The notes under the pieces were generated by a model. It saw nothing but the letters and a program-made list of their open reading frames with translations. It did not search any database and was not told the origin of the DNA. 64,000 bases of DNA. Origin: JANSWP01 sp041941305 (GTDB taxonomy: Bacteria > Bacteroidota > Bacteroidia > Chitinophagales > Saprospiraceae). Made by a program: the position numbers and the translations under genes. Shown one piece after another: positions 33,218-42,414 of this stretch; positions within the stretch are counted from its first letter, which is position 1; every line of letters starts with the position of its first letter. The DNA lies in NCBI GenBank assembly GCA_041941305.1, contig JBGTQJ010000007.1:62001-126000 (forward strand), given 5' to 3'.

Positions 33218-35827
33218 ATGAGAATCTATGGTCTCTATTTAATTTCCATTTTATCTTTTTCTCCCCTTTTTGCCCAATTGGAAGATAACTTTTCTGATGG
33301 AGACTTTTCCAACAATCCAGAATGGGAGGGAGATGTCAATAACTTCATCGTCAATGATGATTTTGAATTGCAGTTGAACGCTCCAGACGCTGGCAGTAGC
33401 ATGCTTTTCACACCTGTAATGATTCCTGATAGTGCAATATGGGAGCTGTATTTCAAATTGGATTTTCCTACCTCCACAGCAAATCAATTGCGCATTTATT
33501 TACAATCCGAAGATGATAATTTACTCTTTTCAAGTGGCTATTTTCTAGAAATTGGAGAATCGGGAAGTGATGATGCTTTTAAATTCTACAGGCAGGATGC
33601 CGGAGGTGCTGCAACTCCACTGGCTTCAGGTACGACAGGGGCACTTGGAGGAAACCAGGCTTTAGCAAGATTGAGAGTAGAAAGAACAAGCCAGGGCTTT
33701 TGGTCTTTTCATGCAGATTACACAGGAGGCTTCGCACTAGATTTAGATTTTGAAATTCAAGAAGATACTTACCCTGGCACCAATGCTTTTTTTGGATTTT
33801 ATTGTAAATATTCTTCCACCAGAAAAGATAAGTTTTTCTTTGACGACATTTCCATCAAACCATTACTTCCCGACACTCAGCCACCAGAGGTGATATCTGT
33901 CGAGCCTTTTTCTGATACAAATCTGCTGGTTCTCTTTGATGAAAAAGTTGAACAAAATTCTGTTATACCTTCTCACTTTAGTGTTAATAATGGAATTGGC
34001 ATACCACTAACTACAGAGATAGATTTTAATAATAAAAACCTCGTTCACCTTACACTGAACAATCCCCTGCAAAATCAAACAACGTACACTTTAAACGTTT
34101 CGAATATTGCTGACGAATCGGGAAACCTTTTGGATAGCCAGGACATTTCTTTTTCCTTTTTACAAGCTGAAGCAGCAAGTCCTTTTGATATCTTAATCAA
34201 TGAATTTATGGCAGACCCAACGCCACCAATTGGCTTGCCAAATGCCGAATTTGTGGAATTGTACAATAGAAGTGATAAAGTCATTAACCTGGATAACTAC
34301 GGTTTTGATACTGGTAGCTCACCAAAACCCTTGCCTTCCTATCTAATTTTCCCTGATACTTATGTGATTTTGTGCGATGAAGATTTTGTGGCTGATTTTC
34401 AAGCATTTGGAGACGTAATCGGCATTGCTGATTTTCCAGCTTTGGTCAATTCGGGAGACGAATTGACATTAAGTGATGCCAATGGTATTCCTATTCATAC
34501 CCTTAATTATTCCATTGACTGGTATGGCGATGTTGCAAAAGAAGAAGGTGGCTGGTCTTTGGAAATGATAAGTCATTTTAATATTTGTGAAGAAAGGAAT
34601 AATTGGCTCGCCTCCGAAAACCTGGCTGGGGGAACTCCTGGGCAAAACAATTCTGTTTTCCAAAACTTCCAGGATGAAAAAAGCCCAGACCTGATTCGGG
34701 CATTTGTCGATGCATCCAACCGCTTTCAGGTTAAATTATTTTTCAGTGAACGACTCGATCCAGTAAGTGTAGGCAACATCTCCAATTATGCTATTTCCAA
34801 TAATATTGAAATCCAAAATGCTTTTTTACAAGGCTCTGATAATAAACTGGTTACATTAAACCTCAACACTCCTCTTGAAACTCAAATAGTTTATGAAATA
34901 ACCATAAGCCCTGAACTTACCGACTGCCTTGGCAACCCTATTGGCATCTTCAATACTGCCAAATTTGGGGTGCCAGAGCCTTTCGAGGAACAAGATGTTA
35001 TCATCAATGAAATCTTGTTTAATCCATCAACTGGAGGCGTCGATTTTATAGAAGTTTACAACCGCAGCTCCAAGATTTTCAATTTAAGTGAATTGATTAT
35101 CGGCAACCTTCAAGATGGCGTGGATACGATTATCATTTCAGTAAATGAAGATTTTCTGCTTTTTCCACAGCAATATGCCGTTATTTCAGAAAGTTCATCC
35201 ATTGTTCAAAACCAATATACTGTACCAAACCCTGAGAATCTACTTCAAAACGATCTTCCCGGATTCGATAATGAATCAGGAAATGTCACGCTAATCTATT
35301 TGGATGGTATATCTTCGGTCATTGTGGATGCCTTTGATTATGAGGAAGATTTTCACCACCCCCTGCTGGATGATGTAAATGGCGTTTCACTTGAAAGAAT
35401 CAATCCCGATGACGAGACCCAAAACCCTACCAACTGGCATTCAGCAGCCCAGGTCCTAGGTTTTGCGACGCCCACTTATCAAAATTCTCAGTTTATTGGA
35501 AATCGAAGTCTATCAGAGGATATTTTCTGGTTAAACAGAAAAACTTTTTCCCCCGATTTCGATGGCTTCCAGGATTTTCTCCAAATCAATTACCAAATAG
35601 AGCAAACAGGCTATGTAGCTAATATCAAAATCTTTGATGCTGCCGGCAGGTTTATTGCAGATTTGGTGTCTAATGAATTACTTGCCCTGGAAGGAAGCAT
35701 CAATTGGGATGGAACAACCAGGGAAAATCGAAAAGCCAATGTGGGCATTTACATTCTTTGGATTCAAATCTTCTCGCCAGAAGGAGATGTAAAAGAATTT
35801 AAGAAAACTTGCGTCTTGGCAGAGTGA
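33218..35827 (+). CDS. Secreted lamin-tail-domain surface protein with Ig-like domains
   Basis: 869 residues from the ATG at 33218, which begins a good signal peptide (MRIYGLYLISILSFSPLFAQ); the frame is open upstream to 33074 but that extension spoils the signal. Order: a lectin-like beta domain (about 20-215), an SbsA-type Ig-like domain (DTQPPEVISVEPFSD), lamin-tail domain 1 (ILINEFMADPTPPIGLPNAEFVELYN), a second Ig-like domain, lamin-tail domain 2 (VIINEILFNPSTGGVDFIEVYN), and a C-terminal FlgD-like/gliding-type domain (FSPDFDGFQDFLQINYQI ... NWDGTTRENRKANVGIYI). Probably exported by the type IX system and surface-bound; function unknown. Confidence 0.88.
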   Translation: MRIYGLYLISILSFSPLFAQLEDNFSDGDFSNNPEWEGDVNNFIVNDDFELQLNAPDAGSSMLFTPVMIPDSAIWELYFKLDFPTSTANQLRIYLQSEDDNLLFSSGYFLEIGESGSDDAFKFYRQDAGGAATPLASGTTGALGGNQALARLRVERTSQGFWSFHADYTGGFALDLDFEIQEDTYPGTNAFFGFYCKYSSTRKDKFFFDDISIKPLLPDTQPPEVISVEPFSDTNLLVLFDEKVEQNSVIPSHFSVNNGIGIPLTTEIDFNNKNLVHLTLNNPLQNQTTYTLNVSNIADESGNLLDSQDISFSFLQAEAASPFDILINEFMADPTPPIGLPNAEFVELYNRSDKVINLDNYGFDTGSSPKPLPSYLIFPDTYVILCDEDFVADFQAFGDVIGIADFPALVNSGDELTLSDANGIPIHTLNYSIDWYGDVAKEEGGWSLEMISHFNICEERNNWLASENLAGGTPGQNNSVFQNFQDEKSPDLIRAFVDASNRFQVKLFFSERLDPVSVGNISNYAISNNIEIQNAFLQGSDNKLVTLNLNTPLETQIVYEITISPELTDCLGNPIGIFNTAKFGVPEPFEEQDVIINEILFNPSTGGVDFIEVYNRSSKIFNLSELIIGNLQDGVDTIIISVNEDFLLFPQQYAVISESSSIVQNQYTVPNPENLLQNDLPGFDNESGNVTLIYLDGISSVIVDAFDYEEDFHHPLLDDVNGVSLERINPDDETQNPTNWHSAAQVLGFATPTYQNSQFIGNRSLSEDIFWLNRKTFSPDFDGFQDFLQINYQIEQTGYVANIKIFDAAGRFIADLVSNELLALEGSINWDGTTRENRKANVGIYILWIQIFSPEGDVKEFKKTCVLAE

Positions 35828-35880
35828 TACTTACCTGTCTAAATTCCAACAAAAGCAGCAATTCAATTCATTTTTCGTTC

Positions 35881-35888
35881 TACTTTCG
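35881..35888 (+). promoter_or_regulatory. Possible -7 box for the FKBP gene
   Basis: TACTTTCG matches TAnnTTTG at 7 of 8 positions, about 96 nt upstream of the start at 35984. Confidence 0.3.
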
Positions 35889-35983
35889 CGAAATAAAACG
35901 AGCGCGGCTCTCTGGGATCATGACAGGAAATTAAAGACAATCCTGCTCCCTTACTTTTTAGCAACCGTTTCAAATTTAATTAA

Positions 35984-36460
35984 ATGACAAACTTCACATT
36001 TAGATTTACATTTCTACTCTTCATTGCGGCATTCATCGCCTGCGATAAAGACGACTTTTCAGAAGAAGATCAATTTCAAAAAGACATCGAAATCATTGAT
36101 AATTACCTGAGCGAGCAAGGCTTGACAGCCCAAACAACTGCCTCCGGACTTAGATATATTATTGAAGAACCAGGTATCGGCACTGAACACCCAGTGTTGT
36201 CTGATACTGTCAAAGTTTCGTATAAAGGCTATTTCACAAACGGAACAGTTTTCGATGGTACTGATCCAGGTCAATCCATTACTTTTCCATTAGAAAATGT
36301 AATCGCAGGCTGGCAGGAAGGCATTCAGCTTTTTAAGAAAAACGGTAAAGGTATGTTGTTGATTCCTTCAAAATTGGGTTATGGCACATCGGGTTCTTTT
36401 GGCGGTGTCATTCCTGGGAATACGGTGATTCTATTTGATATACAATTGCATGAATTTTAA
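35984..36460 (+). CDS. FKBP-type peptidyl-prolyl cis-trans isomerase lipoprotein
   Basis: 158 residues. Lipoprotein signal with lipobox FIAC at about 17-20. After a short helical linker, one FKBP domain (about 70-158): VKVSYKGYFTNGTVFDG, ENVIAGWQEGIQLFKKNGKG, LGYGTSGSFGGVIPGNTVILFDIQL. The active-site aromatic and Asp residues of FKBP are visible (Y, F, D in the first block; W in IAGW). It speeds proline isomerisation during folding of periplasmic or outer-membrane proteins. Its stop is 18 bp from the convergent gene. Confidence 0.93.
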   Translation: MTNFTFRFTFLLFIAAFIACDKDDFSEEDQFQKDIEIIDNYLSEQGLTAQTTASGLRYIIEEPGIGTEHPVLSDTVKVSYKGYFTNGTVFDGTDPGQSITFPLENVIAGWQEGIQLFKKNGKGMLLIPSKLGYGTSGSFGGVIPGNTVILFDIQLHEF

Positions 36461-36478
36461 GCATTGTAGTCGACTAAG

Positions 36479-37171
36479 CTAATCCTTAAACAACATACCT
36501 CCTTTTGTTAGCCAGGACAGCCCAAAAGCAAAAAGCATGACTACCTCCAGTACAAAGACTGGTCGTAAGTGATCTAATTCTAAACCCAATATCCAAATAA
36601 TTCCAATTAGCGCCATGGAACCAATAATTATCCAACCACACCAACGGTATATCCTGTTTCGATGCCACTTTTTGCTTTTAGCCTCTACGGCTTCATCCTT
36701 TCTTGTCTTTGTAAACTTGCACAGACAGAAATACGCCAGCATACCAAACATCAAGATGGCAGCGCCTAAATGAATACCTCCAATGATTTTATCGTTGACA
36801 ATAGGAATGCAGATTTCCAGGGGATTGGTGTTTGTGGGGAATAATGCCACCAGAGAAGCCAATATGCAAACTATTGTGCCTGCCAGATCATCACTCAGCT
36901 TTTCTCCTTTTTCTGGCTCATATCCCTTGTAAGCATAAAAACACAATGCCATTGCACCTAGCACTCCTACAAAGACAGCACCTGTATATTTTGCATGATA
37001 ATAAGCACTTACCGACCTAAGAATGCCATCACAATTGTCTACTATGATAGCACCTATTGCTACCAAAACAGGTAGTAAAATCCCCAGATAGCCAATGGTT
37101 CTTTGGATTTTGTAGGGGGAAACGAGTTGGACTTCTTTTTGAGTTTCGGAATCGTTTTTGGAGTTTGTCAT
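36479..37171 (-). CDS. Six-helix membrane protein, DUF998-like, unknown function
   Basis: 230 residues with six predicted membrane helices (near 30-48, 68-88, 102-118, 132-154, 170-193, 202-222). The stretch LRSVSAYYHAKYTGAVFVG after the first helix is similar to a motif of small bacterial membrane proteins grouped near DUF998, but I am not certain of the family. No catalytic residue recognised. It converges on the FKBP gene with an 18-bp gap. Likely inner membrane. Confidence 0.75.
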   Translation of the reverse strand: MTNSKNDSETQKEVQLVSPYKIQRTIGYLGILLPVLVAIGAIIVDNCDGILRSVSAYYHAKYTGAVFVGVLGAMALCFYAYKGYEPEKGEKLSDDLAGTIVCILASLVALFPTNTNPLEICIPIVNDKIIGGIHLGAAILMFGMLAYFCLCKFTKTRKDEAVEAKSKKWHRNRIYRWCGWIIIGSMALIGIIWILGLELDHLRPVFVLEVVMLFAFGLSWLTKGGMLFKD

Positions 37172-37295
37172 TTTTTGAGATTTGTGAAAAACATCAGAAT
37201 TCTATTCAATCATATTTCAATTTGAATAAGCATACCTGGTTCTATTAATCTCTTCAAATGACTAAAAATTACCCGGCGGGAATCAATAATTATTA

Positions 37296-39572
37296 TCAGC
37301 TGATTTTTTTGCTGACTTTCTTTTGGATTTCCTCAGCTTTTCTTTGCACTTCTCTTTTAATGTCTTTGAAAACCTTCTTTTCTTTAAGATCGTCAAAAAG
37401 AGGATGGTTATCCAACATTTGGTAATCCAGGAATCCTTGTTTGATCGCCTTATTTAAATATTCAATTGCCTTTTCTTCATTGTTTAAGGCAGAATAGACA
37501 GCTGCAATTGTAACTTGGATCTGCTTTTTTGGATGTTTGACTTCCTTGGTGTGCAAATCTGATAATAGTTCTTCGAGATGTGGAGCATTGGGCGAATCGG
37601 GATTTAGTTTAGTATCTAGAAATGCCATCTCTATTTCAATATCCCAATGCTTTTTTGAAGCATCTTTTTTATTGGCCAACTCTTTAGCTTTTAGGTAATG
37701 TTTTTTGGCTTGTTCATAATCCTTTTCAAAAAAGGCAGCTCTTCCAAGAAGAAAAGGGGCAGTTGGAGATTCAGGCTTTATCATCGCCAGGTTAGCAGCC
37801 TTTTCTTTTACCTTCTCCAATTGATTCTTTTTCAATTCAAGATTGCCCAATTTAAAATTTAATTCTTCACTGTCGGGATTCCATTCAATTCCTTCGTTTA
37901 GTACCATTTCTGCTTCTTCATCCAAACCGATGGATTCGTACAGCTCAGAAAGGCGTATAAAGGGCATTTGATGTTGAGGATTCAATTTCATAGCTTTTTC
38001 AGCCCAATTTATTCCCTCTGCAAATTTTCCTTCTTCCTGGCAAATGAGTGCAATATTCGAAATTGCCATTTCATTATTGGGGTTTATTTCAACTGCCTGA
38101 TAATAAGATTCCAACGCTTTTTGGGTATCTCCCTGATAATGATAAGACAAGCCCAATGCTTTATATCCTTCCGAACTATTGCCATCTATTTCAATTGCTT
38201 TTTCACTCATCTTTTTGGCTGTATTCAATAATTCGGGATCCCCATTGCTATAATTCGCTTTTTGACTCAAGGCATCTCCCAACCCTGCATAAGCAAAAGC
38301 ATAGGTAGAATCAACTTCTAATGCTTTTTCAAAAAGTTGAATCGCGATATCATTATCTTTCTCATCATAGTTGGTGTAAAATTTTCTTCCTTGCAAATAG
38401 TATTCGTAAGCCTGCAGGTTTTCCGTAGGTCTTCTATCAATCGTTTCACAATCTTCCGGACTCAACTCTACTTTTAACATTCCCGCAATCTGCTCTGCCA
38501 CTTCACTTTGCACTTGAAAAATTTCGGTCATTTCCCGATCGTAAGTATCCGCCCAAAGATGGGTATCACTTCTTGCATCAATTAATTGGGCAACCACCCG
38601 TACTTTATTATCTGATTTTCGAACACTGCCTTCCAGAATATGAGTTGCATTTAGTTCTCTCCCTATTTTTCGAATGCTTTTTTCAGTGTTTTTATACTGC
38701 ATGACAGATGTTCGGGAGATCACTCTAAAATCCTTGATATTGGAAAGTACTGTCAGAATATCTTCTGTAATGCCATCACTGAAATATTCATCCTCTTTGT
38801 TTTCACTAAAATTAGAAAAGGGTAAAACAGCAATAGAAACCTGATCGGAGTCTGGTACAGCAGCAAGGTAGCTGGGTTCTTTTTGGATAAAATAATTGTT
38901 ACTGAAATAAAAGATGGACATCAATGCAATCAACACAATCGCAACTTGAGATAATTTTTTAAGATTCCTATGAAAAACACTATTTGGAGGTAAAACTGCT
39001 GAGTTGACGTTTACAATTTTCGCTTTGCTTTCTTTCAAATGGGAAAGTTGTGGATCTGTAGGGAAAGGGATCCCTTTCGATTCTACGGCATATATTTCTG
39101 TAAAATCATCATTGCCCTTAAATTGGAAGCCTCCAACTCTTTTTGCACGTATCGAAGAGTGGTTTTTAATATCATCATAAACCTTATTAGAAATAAAAAT
39201 GCCGCCGGGAATGCATACGGTTTCAATTCTGGAAGTGGTATTCAAGGCATCTCCAAAAACTTCCTCCTCGCTATAAACAATATCTCCGGTATGAACACCT
39301 ATTCTTAGTGGAACGATGGGCAACTGCTGAAATGCCTTTTGCATTTCTACGGAACACTCTACAGCAGCCACAGAACTTTGAAAAATGCTCAGGGTGCCAT
39401 CTCCGTAATATTGCAATATTTTGCCGCCATATTTGGGAGTGAGGCTGTCAAATACCATACGGTGACGCGCTCTCATTTGGGCAGCTTTTTCCTCGTCTTC
39501 CCGCATCAATTTGGAATACCCTACAATATCAGTAAAAACGATAGCTGCTAATTGGCGATGTTTTTTAGACAT
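37296..39572 (-). CDS. Class III adenylate cyclase fused to TolB-like domain and TPRs
   Basis: 758 residues. The catalytic cyclase domain (1-170) has metal Asp D15 (FTDIVGYS) and D58 (YYGDGTLSIF) and the transition-state Asn111/Arg115 (FGDALNTTSRIE). A membrane helix at about 212-232 (VAIVLIALMSIFYF) follows, so the cyclase is cytoplasmic. Then a FlgO/TolB-like domain (VSIAVLPFSNFSENKEDEYFSDGITEDIL) and about six TPR repeats (about 400-740) on the other side. This arrangement is a known sensor type in Bacteroidota; it presumably makes cAMP in response to an envelope signal. Ligand unknown. Confidence 0.93.
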   Translation of the reverse strand: MSKKHRQLAAIVFTDIVGYSKLMREDEEKAAQMRARHRMVFDSLTPKYGGKILQYYGDGTLSIFQSSVAAVECSVEMQKAFQQLPIVPLRIGVHTGDIVYSEEEVFGDALNTTSRIETVCIPGGIFISNKVYDDIKNHSSIRAKRVGGFQFKGNDDFTEIYAVESKGIPFPTDPQLSHLKESKAKIVNVNSAVLPPNSVFHRNLKKLSQVAIVLIALMSIFYFSNNYFIQKEPSYLAAVPDSDQVSIAVLPFSNFSENKEDEYFSDGITEDILTVLSNIKDFRVISRTSVMQYKNTEKSIRKIGRELNATHILEGSVRKSDNKVRVVAQLIDARSDTHLWADTYDREMTEIFQVQSEVAEQIAGMLKVELSPEDCETIDRRPTENLQAYEYYLQGRKFYTNYDEKDNDIAIQLFEKALEVDSTYAFAYAGLGDALSQKANYSNGDPELLNTAKKMSEKAIEIDGNSSEGYKALGLSYHYQGDTQKALESYYQAVEINPNNEMAISNIALICQEEGKFAEGINWAEKAMKLNPQHQMPFIRLSELYESIGLDEEAEMVLNEGIEWNPDSEELNFKLGNLELKKNQLEKVKEKAANLAMIKPESPTAPFLLGRAAFFEKDYEQAKKHYLKAKELANKKDASKKHWDIEIEMAFLDTKLNPDSPNAPHLEELLSDLHTKEVKHPKKQIQVTIAAVYSALNNEEKAIEYLNKAIKQGFLDYQMLDNHPLFDDLKEKKVFKDIKREVQRKAEEIQKKVSKKIS

Positions 39573-39650
39573 TTTGGAAGCTTGAACTTAATTTGGAAAC
39601 CTAAAACTAAAACCTGGACTGTTCCACTAAAGACAAAACCGCTAAACCCT

Positions 39651-39825
39651 AGTGCATGAGGAATTAAGTTATGGATAGGTTATGGGAGCGTATTTTGCAC
39701 CTAACCGAGGCACGAGAAGTAAAGATCCCGATAGCTATCGGGAAAGCTGCCTGAACGACGAGTAACGAAGGGTAGGTGCAAAAGAAGCCGCATTACCTTT
39801 TCAAAATTTAGTTCCTTAAGCACTT
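39651..39825. repeat. Long palindromic repeat element, family A copy 3 (full length)
   Basis: About 175 bp, outer ends GTGCATGAGGAATTAA and TTAGTTCCTTAAGCAC. The inner arms TTTTGCACCTAACC and GGGTAGGTGCAAAAG pair. A perfect central palindrome (CCCGATAGCTATCGGG near 39727-39742) sits between them. Related to 22424-22586 and to the half copy at 29865-29955. It fills the middle of the gap 39573-39942, which holds no gene. Confidence 0.85.
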
Positions 39826-39942
39826 GTTGCAATATGCAAATATCGCTAAAAGCTTGCCCCAAAATTAGAAGTTGGGGCTGTTTAATGCTTCTTTAAGAAA
39901 GTAGTAACAACTTGTTGAACTTTTTCCCTTTCACAAAGGGTA

Positions 39943-40518
39943 TTATTTCTTCCTTAAATGCGGAACCATCAAACCTTGCTCCGCAGATTCAACCAATATC
40001 TGTAATCGTCTCAATCTTGTCTCTTCTCGTTTAGCACTCATGACCCAAAAAACAGTGTTCTTTTTATAGGAAGGAGCAAGCGCATCAAAGAACTCCCAGG
40101 CTTTTGGACTGGCTTTTATTTTTTTTTCATAAGCTTTATACAATTCTGAGGCTTTTACTTGCTCATATGAATAGATTTGGGTTTTGTGTTCTCTCCGTTT
40201 GTTCCAGGCTTCAATGCCAGCTGGCATCATGAGTCCTGCCTTCGTTAATTCTTCAATTTTTTTGACATTGACAGCACTCCATATACTGGTCGGTCGGCGA
40301 GGAGTGAACCGGATTTTGTAGCTTTTGTCATCTATGCTTTTTCGAAGACCATCAATCCAGCCATAACACAAGGCCTGGTCTACCGATTCTGACCAGTTCA
40401 TACTTGGAAGTTTTGTGTGCTTCTTGTAATAACCTACCCAGAGTTCGGTTTCTGATTCATGATTTTCAGCCAACCATTTTCGAAAGTCTTCGGGAGTAGG
40501 GAAGAAAGTTGTAGACAT
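39943..40518 (-). CDS. YdeI/OmpD-associated family protein
   Basis: 191 residues. N-terminal FPTPEDFRKWLAENHESETELWVGYYKKHT and WSESVDQALCYGWIDGLRKSID are typical of the YdeI/OmpD-associated family (bacteriocin-protection YdeI in Bacillus). The C-terminal helical part (FFDALAPSYKKNTVFWVMSAKREETRLRRLQ) is the family's usual end. No signal peptide. Biochemical function unknown; linked to antimicrobial peptide tolerance in other bacteria. Starts 18 nt after a perfect hairpin on the minus strand. Confidence 0.9.
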   Translation of the reverse strand: MSTTFFPTPEDFRKWLAENHESETELWVGYYKKHTKLPSMNWSESVDQALCYGWIDGLRKSIDDKSYKIRFTPRRPTSIWSAVNVKKIEELTKAGLMMPAGIEAWNKRREHKTQIYSYEQVKASELYKAYEKKIKASPKAWEFFDALAPSYKKNTVFWVMSAKREETRLRRLQILVESAEQGLMVPHLRKK

Positions 40519-40535
40519 GGTATTATTGGTTTCAT

Positions 40536-40574
40536 GCTAATTTTTGGTGAGTTTGGAACTCACCAAAAATTAGC
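40536..40574. repeat. Perfect 18-bp hairpin between the hydrolase and YdeI genes
   Basis: Arms GCTAATTTTTGGTGAGTT (40536-40553) and its exact complement (40557-40574) with a 3-nt loop TGG. It lies 10 nt after the stop of the serine hydrolase gene (minus) and 18 nt before the YdeI start. No T-tract follows on the minus strand, so it may be a processing site or weak terminator. Confidence 0.75.
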
Positions 40575-40583
40575 AAAATATTT

Positions 40584-42326
40584 TCATCGCTTCTTAGCTA
40601 CCTGGCTCATCCCCGCTTGATCCATAGTCAAGCTTTCAACCACCCCTTCATCATTTTTATTGAAGGTGATTTGAGCCTGTACAACTTTCAGGTAAAACTT
40701 GTTTTCTGTCTCTGGAAATACTTCAAACCTGGGTTGTCCAGTAGCTTGTACAAATAGCTGATTGCCTTCTTTTGTAACCGTGACAATGAACGTTGGAGCA
40801 AGTTCATATTCTCCAACATAGGTTTCTAAAATTGCTTCCGAAACTTTCACCTCTTCTAATTCTACCCCCAAACTTTCCAAAACTTCACGTCCACCTCCAT
40901 TGCCTGGATTGATTTCTACAGATTTAGCATAGTTTTTCTTTGCCAATTCTAAATAAGCTTCTCCCAGGCTATCATAAACATTGAACGATTCTGGATAAGC
41001 TGCTACATTCAATTTAAAAACGGCAACTGCGGCATCATAATTTTCCTGATTCAAATATTGATAACCCAAGTTGTTCAATAAGTTTTCAGCAAAGTCATAT
41101 TCATCCGAAGCATTTTCTTTCAAATCCCAATATTGCTCGGTAGCAGCTTCAATTCCTTTTTGTTCAATAGTTTTTGCAATAATTTTTGAAATTGCCATTT
41201 TGGGAACTTCATAGGACTCCCCTTTTAGAATATTCCGAACTCCAGACATCACCATTCTCAAATGTTGACTGGAATGGTTGGTAAGGAAAATAAAAGTCAT
41301 TTTGCTATCCAGCATTCTTGAAATATATGTTCGAAATCCTACCCATCCACCTGAATGGCTAACCACCTTTTCTCCAGATTCAGTTTTGTTGACGCCCCAA
41401 CCAAAACCATATCCAGTCTCCTCCCCGTTATTGAGTTTACCAGAAGTAAAGGCTTCCTCAAGCGTGCTTTTCTTTACTAATTTTTCTGTATCTAATGCCT
41501 GACTCCAATTCAATAAGTCACGAGCAGAAGAATACAAACCTCCGTCTCCAATCATACCATTGATATAGGTCCAGTCGTTTACTTCAAACCCCGCTTTGTT
41601 GGTTGAATAATTGAAGCCATAAACCCGCTGTTTTGGATTGAACTTATCATTGGTTTGAAAAACATGGGAGTGGGTCATTTCGAGTGGGTCGTATATATTT
41701 TTTTGAATAAAGTCAGCAACGGGTTGCCCGGAGGCGCGCTCGACAATCTCTCCAAGAAAGACGTATCCTGTATTGCTATAGGCCCATTTTTCACCAGGGG
41801 GGAAATCAGGCTTGGGGTTGAGTTTGGCAAAAAGTGCGACTGCATCTGCATTGTAAGCCATCTTTCTTTTTTCATCCGGCTTTTCTGTATCCCAGTTTTG
41901 CTCAAACAAGTTCATATAATCAGGCAAGCCTCCTGTATGCCAGAGCAAATGCCGAATCGTCACGCCTGCATAAGGCAATTCAGGAAGATGTTTTTGAATA
42001 TCATCATCATAATCCAATTTTCCCCGCTCCTTCAATATCATGATGGCCATTCCAATAAATTGTTTACTGACAGAAGCCAATCTGAATGAGGCATCCACAG
42101 TCAATTTTTCCTTTTTTTCAATATTTGAATAGCCCAAGATCTTCTCATAAATGATATCGTCACCCTCAGCAAGCAGTACAGTTCCATTGAATTGGTCGTT
42201 TTCATGCATCTGATTCAGCAAATCATCAATCTTTTCAATTTTTTCCTCATTGATGGAATAATCGCTTTGACCGATTGTAGTATTTATGATGAAAACAAAA
42301 AGGTAAAGAATAAAGCAAAATCGCAT
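40584..42326 (-). CDS. Serine hydrolase (class C beta-lactamase fold) with TPR-like segment
   Basis: 580 residues from the ATG at 42326, which begins a signal peptide (MRFCFILYLFVFIINTTIGQ); the frame opens 16 codons earlier but that spoils it. Beta-lactamase/transpeptidase-fold: S85-x-x-K88 (ASVSKQF), tyrosine motif YSN (WAYSNTGY), and the third motif as HSGG (SHSGGWVGFRT). A C-terminal ~180 residues hold TPR-like helices and a lipocalin/DUF3471-type beta domain (TFIVTVTKEGNQLFVQATGQPRF). Likely a periplasmic hydrolase of an ester or peptide; substrate unknown, resistance role not implied. Confidence 0.9.
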   Translation of the reverse strand: MRFCFILYLFVFIINTTIGQSDYSINEEKIEKIDDLLNQMHENDQFNGTVLLAEGDDIIYEKILGYSNIEKKEKLTVDASFRLASVSKQFIGMAIMILKERGKLDYDDDIQKHLPELPYAGVTIRHLLWHTGGLPDYMNLFEQNWDTEKPDEKRKMAYNADAVALFAKLNPKPDFPPGEKWAYSNTGYVFLGEIVERASGQPVADFIQKNIYDPLEMTHSHVFQTNDKFNPKQRVYGFNYSTNKAGFEVNDWTYINGMIGDGGLYSSARDLLNWSQALDTEKLVKKSTLEEAFTSGKLNNGEETGYGFGWGVNKTESGEKVVSHSGGWVGFRTYISRMLDSKMTFIFLTNHSSQHLRMVMSGVRNILKGESYEVPKMAISKIIAKTIEQKGIEAATEQYWDLKENASDEYDFAENLLNNLGYQYLNQENYDAAVAVFKLNVAAYPESFNVYDSLGEAYLELAKKNYAKSVEINPGNGGGREVLESLGVELEEVKVSEAILETYVGEYELAPTFIVTVTKEGNQLFVQATGQPRFEVFPETENKFYLKVVQAQITFNKNDEGVVESLTMDQAGMSQVAKKR

Positions 42327-42414
42327 ATTTAAAATATTTGTTGAAAGGAAGGTGTAAAAGTAATTTTTGAGCATTGACAGGATGCTTTATTTGGAAGAAA
42401 TTCAAGTCTTTTTT

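Noticed and set aside
22424..39825. Family A repeats read as a CRISPR array
   Set aside because: The copies are thousands of bases apart, long and palindromic, with no regular spacers and no cas gene.
40584..42326. Beta-lactamase resistance gene
   Set aside because: The fold and SxxK/YSN/HSGG motifs are shared by many esterases and peptidases, and the C-terminal additions argue against a true class C beta-lactamase.
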